DNA of 64,000 nt from contig JAQGHF010000005.1 in assembly GCA_028288995.1 (NCBI GenBank), forward strand, positions 46,578 through 110,577, written 5' to 3'. The stretch's first letter is position 1; each line of letters starts with the position of its first letter. The notes below the pieces were generated by a model. That model searched no databases. It had not been told where the DNA came from and saw only the letters and a list, made by a program, of their open reading frames with translations. The DNA comes from Candidatus Saccharimonadota bacterium (GTDB lineage Bacteria > Patescibacteriota > Saccharimonadia > Saccharimonadales > Saccharimonadaceae). Shown piece after piece: positions 1 to 6,896 of the stretch. The translations under genes were made by a program, and so were the position numbers.

Positions 1-23
1 AATAAAGCATTAGCTCTATTGTA
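1..23 (-). promoter_or_regulatory. Leaderless promoter and first codons of a gene running off the window
   Basis: Read leftwards, a TACAAT box (18-23) lies seven bases before an ATG at 10-8, followed by CTT TAT. This is the arrangement seen before many genes here (-10 box, 6-9 bases, start codon). The gene would continue beyond the left edge, so its product cannot be judged. No clear -35 box is visible. Confidence 0.35.
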
Positions 24-54
24 CCAAACTAGGCTAGTGTTGGGGTGGGTTGTG

Positions 55-105
55 CACTTTTCGTCCTTTAGGACTCATCAGTATATTCCAATAAATATAG
101 AAGTG
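55..105 (-). ncRNA. Type III hammerhead self-cleaving ribozyme
   Basis: On the minus strand every conserved hammerhead element is present in order. Stem III 5' strand is CACU (105-102), then U-C (101-100) with the predicted cut after C at 100. Stem I is UAUAUU/AAUAUA (99-94 and 87-82) with loop UAUUGG. The core CUGAUGA is at 81-75. Stem II is GUCC/GGAC (74-71 and 66-63) with loop UAAA. GAAA is at 62-59, and stem III 3' strand AGUG at 58-55. All stems pair perfectly. Stem III is the open one (type III). It lies about 90 bases after the stop of the ubiquitin-like gene on the same strand, so it could cut that operon's 3' UTR. The core and three stems are seen directly; activity is inferred. Confidence 0.88.
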
Positions 106-196
106 ACCGGGAGGGACACCCAAACCTAAACGCCATGAAGTGCGCTAGCCTTGGTATGCCCCTCCCATGTACACACGGATGGCGGATCTGGAAGGA

Positions 197-430
197 TCAG
201 CCGTTGCGGAGGTTTTTCGCCCTGGTGACGGTAGCGTCGGGCCGGAGGGTGTCCTTCGGGTCGAGGCGCTTGCCGTCGGACACGAGCGAGTGGCCCGGGA
301 CTTCGACCTGCAGACCGGCTGCGGCGAAGTACTCCTCGATAGTCTGACCATCGATGTGAAGCTCTTCCTTGGTGCTCGTGCCGTCCTTGAGTGTGACCGT
401 CGCGGGACGGCCTTTCGTCGTGTTCGTCAT
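197..430 (-). CDS. Ubiquitin-like (beta-grasp) protein with C-terminal Leu-Arg-Asn-Gly
   Basis: A 77-residue protein, last gene of the E2-E1-Ubl operon. Start is the ATG at 430, preceded by an AGGA-type ribosome site; the longer upstream reading has no such support. The pattern fits a ThiS/MoaD/ubiquitin-like beta-grasp fold: an N-terminal beta hairpin (about 10-27), a helix (about 29-39), then short strands with the 'LVSDGKRLDPKDTL' type of turn and a final strand. The last residues, Leu-Arg-Asn-Gly, place a glycine at the very C-terminus, as needed for adenylation by an E1 without prior trimming. The expected role is a small modifier, or possibly a sulfur carrier. The fold is inferred from pattern; the operon with E1 and E2 supports it. 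The neighbouring E1-like gene ends 19 bases upstream. Confidence 0.7.
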   Translation of the reverse strand: MTNTTKGRPATVTLKDGTSTKEELHIDGQTIEEYFAAAGLQVEVPGHSLVSDGKRLDPKDTLRPDATVTRAKNLRNG

Positions 431-449
431 GGTGCCTTTTCCTTTCGGA

Positions 450-1097
450 CTAGACCAGCTGCGGATGCGCCTGGTCTTCTGATTCCGACAGAAGGTCTCG
501 TTCCAAGAGACCAACGATCGGCTCATCCCTCACGAAGAGGGCGAGATGGGAACTCAGGATCTGCGCGACTGCCAGAGCTGAGTGAGGGTTCTCCCGAGTA
601 GCGCAGCCCAATTCAAGGGCTTCGTCGTCGAGAAAGATCCAGGACTTGTAGCGGTCGACATCCTTCGGTAGGTTCGGATCCATGGTGTGAATCTGAACAC
701 TGTCCGCACCGATGCGAGCATCGATGTAGAGGAAGACTTCGAAGTTGAACTCGACCGCTTGCCAGATATTGCCGCGCGCTTCGAGCGTGTCAACTCCAGA
801 GATAACGATGCCCGAAAGCTTCGATTCCCCCGTCGCCCACTCGTTGTGTGCGACGATCTGAGTCTTGAAGCCACGCTCTTCCACGAACCTCGCCGCCGCC
901 TCGACTTTCGGATACCCGATGTCGAGGGGGCAGTACAGGAACTGTGTGGGAAGATTGTGCGCTTCGACAATATCTTCGTCCCAGATGTGAACCTCACGAG
1001 TGCCGTGTTCGAGCAGCATCTGCAGAACATGTGTTCCGATGCCACCCATGCCGATCACGTGTATCTCGTGTGGCCAGGTTGCCAGTGATTGTGCCAT
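450..1097 (-). CDS. ThiF/MoeB/E1-like adenylating enzyme
   Basis: A 215-residue protein with the Rossmann-type adenylation fold of the E1/ThiF family. It has a GMGGIG nucleotide loop at 16-21, Asp40 and Asp42 at the end of the second strand, Asn48, Gln52, Lys64 after 'DIGYP', Asp103/Arg108 in the 'VDTLEAR' segment, and a candidate catalytic cysteine Cys165 before a helix. The usual 'NLxRQ' motif reads 'NLPTQ', so the conserved arginine is missing. There is no ThiF-type zinc Cys4 and no E1-like second domain, so it is a minimal activating enzyme. It should adenylate the C-terminal glycine of the Ubl encoded next, and perhaps hand it to the E2-like protein encoded just before. The ATG at 1097 has a GGAG site and lies 13 bases after the E2 stop. 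Confidence 0.8.
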   Translation of the reverse strand: MAQSLATWPHEIHVIGMGGIGTHVLQMLLEHGTREVHIWDEDIVEAHNLPTQFLYCPLDIGYPKVEAAARFVEERGFKTQIVAHNEWATGESKLSGIVISGVDTLEARGNIWQAVEFNFEVFLYIDARIGADSVQIHTMDPNLPKDVDRYKSWIFLDDEALELGCATRENPHSALAVAQILSSHLALFVRDEPIVGLLERDLLSESEDQAHPQLV

Positions 1098-1110
1098 GAT
1101 GCTCCGTTTC

Positions 1111-1815
1111 CTAGGCGACTTGTTTGAATGCGTTCGGGACGTCGAGGATGTCCTCATCGTTGATATTGCACAACGAGAAGGTGATCACCTCGATCGCAGC
1201 CAGATAGTCTCGCTCTTGCAGGTATCCCTCGACAATGTCGAAATTGTCCCCAAGGCAGAACTTGTGGTCGCCGAGCCGATAGACCGGTGCGTGGCTGTTC
1301 CAGTTAGGGACGACGCCCGAGCGACGCTCGTAGACATTGTATCCGACGTGCATGTCTTGCTTGAGACTCTGGTGACCGATCTCGATACTCCAATCACCCA
1401 GATCATAGATGATGCCCGCAAATTCATAGCGAGCACCAATAATGAGTTGGAGTGTCTGGTCTTTCGTGACCGACAGACGAAGCAGGTACGGATTTGCACA
1501 CAATCGTGCAAATTCTTTCTGCACCATCTCCACGCTGATCGAGGTGTAATTCTCGAGCGAGCTTTCGAGTGCCTGAGTCTCCTGAAGTGCCTCGTTCAAT
1601 CGACTGCGCATCTTCATCATCGAACGAACAAGTTGATCAGAATCCAGCTTACGTGGACGCCGATTAGCTTGCTGTTCGCTGATGTCGTGCAGGTTTGCAC
1701 GGTAGCTGACACACTGTGCATGCAGTTTCTTGAGACGCTCCTTCGCCGAGGTCCGGCGACGAATCTTCATGTACGCCTCAAACGCTTGGTGATGCTTGGA
1801 AGGCTCGATAGCCAT
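1111..1815 (-). CDS. E2-like ubiquitin-conjugating protein with N-terminal coiled coil
   Basis: A 234-residue protein, first gene of the operon, with ATG at 1815 and a good AGGAG site. Residues about 20-100 are highly charged and heptad-like (coiled coil). The C-terminal half (about 105-225) has alternating strands, then Pro170-x-Trp172, His175 and the segment His-Lys-Phe-Cys-Leu-Gly around Cys187, then a helix and an amphipathic segment ending in Asn-Asp. This arrangement (Pro/Trp turn, His, strand, Cys-Leu-Gly, helix) resembles the active site of prokaryotic E2-like (UBC-fold/RWD) proteins. Cys187 is the candidate thioester cysteine. The assignment rests on this motif and on the E1 and Ubl partners; overall similarity to eukaryotic E2s is low. 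An unrelated coiled-coil protein remains possible. Confidence 0.55.
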   Translation of the reverse strand: MAIEPSKHHQAFEAYMKIRRRTSAKERLKKLHAQCVSYRANLHDISEQQANRRPRKLDSDQLVRSMMKMRSRLNEALQETQALESSLENYTSISVEMVQKEFARLCANPYLLRLSVTKDQTLQLIIGARYEFAGIIYDLGDWSIEIGHQSLKQDMHVGYNVYERRSGVVPNWNSHAPVYRLGDHKFCLGDNFDIVEGYLQERDYLAAIEVITFSLCNINDEDILDVPNAFKQVA

Positions 1816-1848
1816 GACGATTCTCCTTCGGTGTTGGAATAAATGAGT

Positions 1849-1906
1849 AGTGTCACCGCAATTATCCATGTGCATATGTGCATACATGTATAAAAGTGGT
1901 GACACT
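1849..1906. promoter_or_regulatory. Inverted repeat in the promoter region of the Ubl operon
   Basis: A perfect 9-bp inverted repeat (1849-1857 and 1898-1906, AGTGTCACC/GGTGACACT) encloses 40 bases containing tandem TGTGCATA units and the likely start region of the E2-E1-Ubl transcript. A TTGAGT-like -35 and a TTTATAC-like -10 lie across its upstream arm. It could be an operator for a looping or dimeric repressor, or an mRNA leader hairpin. No regulator gene is adjacent. Confidence 0.5.
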
Positions 1907-2017
1907 ATTCTTTACTCAACAATACCGATATCGTGTGTACTGTTAAAATACATAAAAAACCGAAGCTTTTTATGAAGTAGGATTATGTCTGATCTTAGAG
2001 ACAAAGTCAAACATAAG

Positions 2018-2050
2018 AAAAAAGCCTCTCCTTTTGGGAAAGACCTTTTT
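2018..2050 (-). terminator. Probable terminator of the greA-like gene
   Basis: On the minus strand, 15 bases after the greA stop, an imperfect GC stem (AAGGTCTTTCC / GGAGAGGCTT with wobble and a bulge) is followed by a run of T. It is weaker than the other terminators in the window. Confidence 0.45.
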
Positions 2051-2064
2051 CTGAGTGGGAAGTG

Positions 2065-2559
2065 TTACGAAATTCGTACAAGACGGAATGTCGTATTGTT
2101 GATACCAGAGCTCCACTCAACGATGTCTTTAACGGTTTTACCGACAAGATTACGTCCTAATGGGCTAAGGACTGAGATGCGTCCATCGCTTGGGTTCGCT
2201 TCGATTGTATCAACCAGCGTATAGCGGAAGAGTCTTCCCTGCTGGTCGATCAGGTCAACGACTGATCCCATAGCGACTTTCATTCGAGCTCGCTTTGATG
2301 GGAGTAACTTTGCTTCGAGAATCGTTTGGTGCTTTTCTGAAAGTTCCGATTCGATCGATTCAAGTCGTGCTAATCGCTCCACTCGCTCGAGGCGGTCATC
2401 ATGACCTGTTGTTTTATCTATATCGTGTAAGCCTTTAATGACCATTGCACGATCGTGTTCTAATTGTGAGATTGCCTTCTTCAATTCTTTCATACCCTTT
2501 TTACTGAGTAAGATTGTTTTTTCTGTTGGCTTCATTGTATTGGTGATGGTGGTGTTCAT
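2065..2559 (-). CDS. GreA/GreB-family transcription elongation factor, atypical coiled coil
   Basis: 164 residues. The C-terminal half carries the GreA/GreB FKBP-like domain: 'VDLIDQQGRLFRYTLV', then a segment matching EADPxxGRISxxSPLGrxLvGK. The N-terminal half is an antiparallel coiled coil, as in Gre factors that enter the RNA polymerase secondary channel. The usual tip signature GDxSENAEY is absent, replaced by a charged stretch rich in Asp, Arg and Glu, so cleavage activity could differ or be lost. The ATG at 2559 is preferred over the upstream GTG because GGAGGG sits about 11 bases before it. Single gene with its own leader. The family is clear; orthology to GreA in the strict sense is not. 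Confidence 0.8.
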   Translation of the reverse strand: MNTTITNTMKPTEKTILLSKKGMKELKKAISQLEHDRAMVIKGLHDIDKTTGHDDRLERVERLARLESIESELSEKHQTILEAKLLPSKRARMKVAMGSVVDLIDQQGRLFRYTLVDTIEANPSDGRISVLSPLGRNLVGKTVKDIVEWSSGINNTTFRLVRIS

Positions 2560-2671
2560 ATTGTTCACTCCCTCCTTTTTCTGGCTGTTTTCAGCTTTTT
2601 TGTTGTAGCAATGTATGCGCTACTGACTTTAGTATCTCGCGTCTTCCTGAAGAGACTCTTAAAACGACACG

Positions 2672-3343
2672 CTATTTTGTTGTAATTTTGCCATCTTGTA
2701 ATGTGAAGGTGCGATCGGTCTTTCCAGCGATCTCAAGATCGTGAGTCACAACAATGATAGTTGTCTTTTGACTGCGTGACAAATCATGGAGCAAGTCGAA
2801 AATCTTCTTACCTGTTGCACTGTCTAGGTTACCTGTGGGCTCATCTGCAAGGATGTAGGCAGGTTGGTTCGCAAGTGCCCGCGCGATGCTGACACGCTGC
2901 TGCTGACCGCCACTGAGACGCGTAGGACGGCGTTGTTGCTGGTCTTCTTCGATCCCTACTGACTCTAGAAGCTGGATTGCTCGGTCGAGGCGGCTGTTAG
3001 CTGGGTAACCACCGAACTCGAGTGCAAGCATGACATTTTCAAGCGCAGTCAGGTTTGGAATCAAGTTGTACTGTTGGAAGACAAAGCCGATCTTATTGGC
3101 ACGGTACTTTGTTTGACTTCCGCCGCTTAACTTATTGATCTGAGTGTCGTCGACGACAATAGAGCCAGTGGTTGGGTTGTCGAGCGCGCCGAGGATTGAC
3201 AGGAGGGTACTTTTACCACTTCCTGACTTTCCGATGATGCTGACGAATTCGCCGGTTTTGACTGACAAGCTAATGTCCTTTAACGCTTGTACTTGTCCAC
3301 CTGGGGTACTGAAAGTTTTTGATACATTTTCTACGGTTAGCAT
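2672..3343 (-). CDS. ABC transporter ATP-binding protein, MacB/LolD type
   Basis: 223 residues, the usual length for this family. Visible motifs are Walker A GKSGSGKST, Q-loop in 'FVFQQYN', signature LSGGQQQR, Walker B 'YILADEPTGNLDS' and the H-loop histidine in 'VVTHD'. It should power the FtsX/MacB-type permease encoded 10 bases upstream. Families with this pairing extrude peptides, drugs or envelope lipids by mechanotransmission. It is the last gene of a four-gene unit with a response regulator, histidine kinase and permease. A GGAG site precedes the ATG. Confidence 0.92.
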   Translation of the reverse strand: MLTVENVSKTFSTPGGQVQALKDISLSVKTGEFVSIIGKSGSGKSTLLSILGALDNPTTGSIVVDDTQINKLSGGSQTKYRANKIGFVFQQYNLIPNLTALENVMLALEFGGYPANSRLDRAIQLLESVGIEEDQQQRRPTRLSGGQQQRVSIARALANQPAYILADEPTGNLDSATGKKIFDLLHDLSRSQKTTIIVVTHDLEIAGKTDRTFTLQDGKITTK

Positions 3344-3353
3344 ATGGGATCTC

Positions 3354-4688
3354 CTATTCTGTCCTTAGTACTTCTGCTGGTCGAACACGTGAGGTAAGCC
3401 ATGCTGGGATAGCGCTTCCGAGGAGAGCAATAAGTAATGTGATACCGATTGCTGACAGGAAGATCTGTGGAGTTAGGCTTGCCGTAACTTGTGTGACGTT
3501 AGTGCCCAGTTGGCTGAATCCGCCACGAACTGCACCACCGAAGCCTGCCCCACCACGTCCGGTTGTGCTTGCTGTTGTGCTGGTGCTTTGGCTGCTTGAA
3601 ACGAGTGAGGTTGTCATTGGACCGCTGACGAAGACACCGAGTATTAGTCCGGTGACTGCACCGATAACGGTAAGTGTGAGACCTTCAATGGTGAACTGTG
3701 CGATGACTTTTCCGCTTGAACCACCAATTGCCTTGATAACACCGATTTCGCGACGTCGTTCACGAACGACGAGGAACATTGCGAGGATGATGATCAGGGC
3801 ACCAGCTGCTGCTGATCCGATAACACCTGCGAATGTGAGGTTCGCAATACCTTGGAGTGAGCTCACGCTCGCTGCTGCGGTCTCTGCTTGGCTGGTGATG
3901 TCTGCTTTGCCGCTCAGTGCTGTCTTCAGCGCTGCGACGGTTGAACTGACGTTGTCGCTGGTGTTCACTGTTGCTTTCACGCTACTGATGGCACCTGCTT
4001 GACCAGTCAATGTTTGGACGGTTGAGAGTGGCATAATGACGCCGCTATCCTGAAATGTGTTGCCAGTGCTATAGATACCGCTCACAGTGACGGTCTGACC
4101 GTATGCTGTAAAGGTGCTTCCAGTACTGAGGTTATTCTTCGAGGCAAGACTCGAACCAACCAGTGCCACGAGACCTGTACCATTTGCATCAATAGTTGAA
4201 CCGCTCGTTAACTTCAATGCACTTCCATCTGTTGAGATAGAATTGACATCTGTCGTACCGGTCACGTTAATGCGTGGTGTCGGTGCTGGTCGAGTTGTAC
4301 CTGTTGATGACGTCGACGTATCGGTTCGTGCCTGTCGTTGACCAAATCCACCCAGTTGGAGTGATGACGTCAAGTTTGTATCACTGGTTATCATCTGGTC
4401 GGTCAATGTTGACGTTATCGAACTAACGTTTGCGGTATTTTTAATCGTTGCTACTTGATCGGTCGTGAGTAGATCTCCTCCACCCTGTCCACCCTGGACA
4501 CCTGCCGGTGCGATGGCGATCGCTGTTCCTGTAGTTGCCTTCAAATCATTGATCTTTGTGAGAACGCTCCCACGTGCAACGAGCATACTCAGAATGAGTG
4601 CAATGCTGACTGCGAACATGAGGACGATCGCACCCGATTTGAGCGGACTTCGTGTGGCATTTTTAATACCACGGGTCACAACGTTCAT
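3354..4688 (-). CDS. MacB/FtsX-type ABC permease
   Basis: 444 residues. One N-terminal membrane helix (about 17-40) is followed by a large extracytoplasmic domain rich in Thr, Ser, Gly and Gln, then three C-terminal membrane helices with the FtsX signature 'RRREIGVIKAIGGSSGKV'. This is the standard four-helix topology of MacB-like permeases. The external domain contains low-complexity Gly/Thr/Ser stretches. Partner of the adjacent ATPase. The upstream histidine kinase and response regulator probably control expression in response to envelope or peptide stress, as in other two-component/ABC modules. An AAGGAG site lies ahead of the start. Confidence 0.88.
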   Translation of the reverse strand: MNVVTRGIKNATRSPLKSGAIVLMFAVSIALILSMLVARGSVLTKINDLKATTGTAIAIAPAGVQGGQGGGDLLTTDQVATIKNTANVSSITSTLTDQMITSDTNLTSSLQLGGFGQRQARTDTSTSSTGTTRPAPTPRINVTGTTDVNSISTDGSALKLTSGSTIDANGTGLVALVGSSLASKNNLSTGSTFTAYGQTVTVSGIYSTGNTFQDSGVIMPLSTVQTLTGQAGAISSVKATVNTSDNVSSTVAALKTALSGKADITSQAETAAASVSSLQGIANLTFAGVIGSAAAGALIIILAMFLVVRERRREIGVIKAIGGSSGKVIAQFTIEGLTLTVIGAVTGLILGVFVSGPMTTSLVSSSQSTSTTASTTGRGGAGFGGAVRGGFSQLGTNVTQVTASLTPQIFLSAIGITLLIALLGSAIPAWLTSRVRPAEVLRTE

Positions 4689-4736
4689 TATGTTTATATC
4701 TCCTTGTTATAGTTTTAGTTGTAGTAACAAGCGTAA

Positions 4737-5777
4737 CTATAACTGGGGATCTTGAATTTTAGCTGTAAGATTTCTTAAATTTGGTAAATAGAACGTAAAT
4801 GACGTTTCTTTCTCTGTTGAGCTGGCTTGAATATAGCCGTGATGGATCTCCGTAATCTTCTTTGCAATGGCCAAACCAAGCCCATAGCCATTCTTGCCAC
4901 TTTCTGTACGTGAGTTATCGGCGCGGTAGAAACGATCAAAAATGTGCGGAAGCTTTTCTTCGCTAATGGGCGTGCCACTATTCTTAATCTCAAAACCCGT
5001 CATTGTTCGACGCTCGAAAATGCGAATACTAATGCGCGATCGTTCAGGGCTATATTTAATCGCGTTTTCGATAAGGATGCTCATAAGTTCCATGATGGCT
5101 GCTTCATTTCCAGAAATGAGCGCTTGTTTACGAGTAGTGATATCAAAACGTTTCTTTGATTTCGCAAACGGCTTCATAACGGATGGTAAGATCTCAACAA
5201 GATCAATCTGCTTTTTTTCGAGCTTATCGTAATCAAGATGGGCCATTTTGAGTAGCATCTCGGAAAGCATAATAAGTTTATCGACTTCCTCAAGATTACT
5301 CTCTAGGAGTCCTTTTGCTTCATCAAGTGCCAAGTTGTCGTCACGAAGATAGACTTGTAGCTCAGCCTTCATGGCAGCAAGTGGAGTACGAAGTTCATGG
5401 CTGGCGTCACTGGTAAACCTGCTTTGTGCTTCGTGGGCTTTTTCAATTGGACCAAGTGTGCGACGTGCTAAGAAATAACTCCCGAAACCACCCACAACCA
5501 GGATGAAGGCATTAATATATACCAACGCAAGGATCATTTGGACAGCAGCTTGGCGTGACTGATCCATTCGGAGCTGATCTTGCTCATTCTGAAAATTGAC
5601 CAGAGCAATTGTTCGCGGACGGACCGTTGAGTCCGTTAATCCGTGTTGGAGGTTTTCGAGACGGACATTTACCTCATGATAGTTCAGGTTGTAAATGGCA
5701 AAACTAAAAACAAGGCTGATCACCATAAGGATGACCAGATACCAAGCGGTCAATTTGACGGTCGCTGACTTGAACAC
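4737..5777 (-). CDS. Sensor histidine kinase
   Basis: 346 residues with a GTG start coupled to the upstream regulator (its stop is three bases away and GAGGG serves as ribosome site). Membrane helices at about 10-31 and 80-104 flank a short extracytoplasmic loop of about 45 residues. The HisKA H-box has His127 in 'SHELRTPLAAM'. The HATPase domain has the N-box 'ILIENAIKYS', a G1-like 'SGTPIS', 'IFDRFYRAD' and 'GYGLGLAIAKKI'. Such short sensors often respond to membrane events or to an associated transporter. Forms a pair with the OmpR-type regulator and is followed by the MacB-type exporter. Confidence 0.92.
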   Translation of the reverse strand: MFKSATVKLTAWYLVILMVISLVFSFAIYNLNYHEVNVRLENLQHGLTDSTVRPRTIALVNFQNEQDQLRMDQSRQAAVQMILALVYINAFILVVGGFGSYFLARRTLGPIEKAHEAQSRFTSDASHELRTPLAAMKAELQVYLRDDNLALDEAKGLLESNLEEVDKLIMLSEMLLKMAHLDYDKLEKKQIDLVEILPSVMKPFAKSKKRFDITTRKQALISGNEAAIMELMSILIENAIKYSPERSRISIRIFERRTMTGFEIKNSGTPISEEKLPHIFDRFYRADNSRTESGKNGYGLGLAIAKKITEIHHGYIQASSTEKETSFTFYLPNLRNLTAKIQDPQL

Positions 5778-5780
5778 CTG

Positions 5781-6452
5781 TTATCCCTCGAGCTTGTAGC
5801 CAAAGCCTCGAACAGTGTGAATGAGTGGCTTTTTGAAAGGCGCATCGATCTTGTTTCGAAGATATTTAATGTATACCTCAACAGTATTCGGTAAAATATC
5901 GGCATCGTAATCCCAGACATGGCTGATAATTACTTCTTTACTGAGCGGACGACCAGGGTTACGAAGCATATATTCGAGGAGTGCGAATTCTTTGCTGGTG
6001 AGTTGGATTGCTTTACTCGCACGTTCGACGCTATAGGTCACTGTATCAAGGGTTAAGTCCCCTGCTTCAAGAATGGCTGATTGTTGTTCTGTTGGTCGTC
6101 GGAGTAATGCTCGGACACGGGCAAGTAGCTCCTCAAGGGCGAATGGTTTCACGAGATAGTCGTCAGCACCGGCATCGAGACCGGCAGTTCGCTCAGAGAT
6201 GCTCCCTAGTGCACTAAGGAACAAAACAGGAGTGTGAACTTTCGCATCACGCATTGCTTTCACTATACCAAGACCGTCGTAGCTTCCAGGAAGCATACGG
6301 TCAATAATCGCAATATCGTACGGTTCGGTAGTGGCCATTGCGTAGCCTTCATCACCATCAAACGCCACATCAACAGCGTATGTCTCTTGCTCTAAGGCCT
6401 TTTTTAGCGCCCTAGCAATCTTGTGCTCATCTTCTACAATTAATACTCTCAT
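5781..6452 (-). CDS. OmpR/PhoB-family response regulator
   Basis: 223 residues. The receiver domain (1-120) has acidic residues at the start ('VEDEH'), phospho-acceptor Asp51 in 'IIDRMLP', Ser/Thr near 80 and Lys in 'DDYLVKPF'. The C-terminal winged helix (about 130-222) has the OmpR pattern 'LTSKEFALLEYMLRNPG' and ends 'LIHTVRGFGYKLEG'. First gene of the regulator-kinase-permease-ATPase unit. Promoter is leaderless: TATACT (6464-6459) lies six bases before the ATG. Confidence 0.94.
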   Translation of the reverse strand: MRVLIVEDEHKIARALKKALEQETYAVDVAFDGDEGYAMATTEPYDIAIIDRMLPGSYDGLGIVKAMRDAKVHTPVLFLSALGSISERTAGLDAGADDYLVKPFALEELLARVRALLRRPTEQQSAILEAGDLTLDTVTYSVERASKAIQLTSKEFALLEYMLRNPGRPLSKEVIISHVWDYDADILPNTVEVYIKYLRNKIDAPFKKPLIHTVRGFGYKLEG

Positions 6453-6504
6453 ACACCCAGTATAGCGCTATTTGGCTGAGAGAGGGCTTAATCTAAAGTT
6501 TTGT

Positions 6505-6852
6505 TTATGCTGTAACGGTGGTCGCAGGTGATGTTGTAGGGCTATAGTGATCGCTCCATACTTGCATGTCTTTAAGGATGGGCATAAGGTCGTGGCCCTT
6601 GGTAGTAAGACGGTATTCACAGCGACTATCTGAAGTTGTGGCGTTTTTGGTAATGATACCTTCCGCTTCCAAGTGATCGAGACGTGCAGAAAGTGTACGG
6701 GGATTAATACCCTCAACAAGGTCCTGAATCTGGCAAAAACGAACTGATTCTTCGTTAATAAAGAAACGAAGTAACTGAGGTGTCCATTTGTCACCGAGGA
6801 TCTTTGTTGCTGCCTTGACGCATCCGATTGTTTCTATAGTTTCTGTACTCAT
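6505..6852 (-). CDS. HxlR-family transcriptional regulator
   Basis: 115 residues, typical HxlR winged helix. It has an N-terminal Cys in 'CVKAATKILGDKWTPQLLRFF', then 'INPRTLSARLDHLEAEGIITK' as recognition helix and 'YRLTTKGHDLMPIL' as wing. HxlR proteins are DNA-binding dimers that often sense aldehydes, redox or disulfide stress through this cysteine. It lies 44 bases after the FAD-linked oxidase gene on the same strand, so it may be co-transcribed and regulate redox genes. Its target is not evident. Confidence 0.9.
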   Translation of the reverse strand: MSTETIETIGCVKAATKILGDKWTPQLLRFFINEESVRFCQIQDLVEGINPRTLSARLDHLEAEGIITKNATTSDSRCEYRLTTKGHDLMPILKDMQVWSDHYSPTTSPATTVTA

Positions 6853-6896
6853 AACTAAGTATTACTATACATTATCTAGTTAAATTGGTCAAAGGC

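Noticed and set aside
167-601. 144-codon plus-strand reading frame opposite the Ubl gene
   Set aside because: Complement of the better-supported Ubl and E1 genes; no family pattern, no ribosome site.
1985-2224. 79-codon reading frame on the plus strand with an AGGA-like site
   Set aside because: Two thirds of it lies antisense to the greA-like gene and its sequence there is a mirror of that gene; only the first 25 codons are free.
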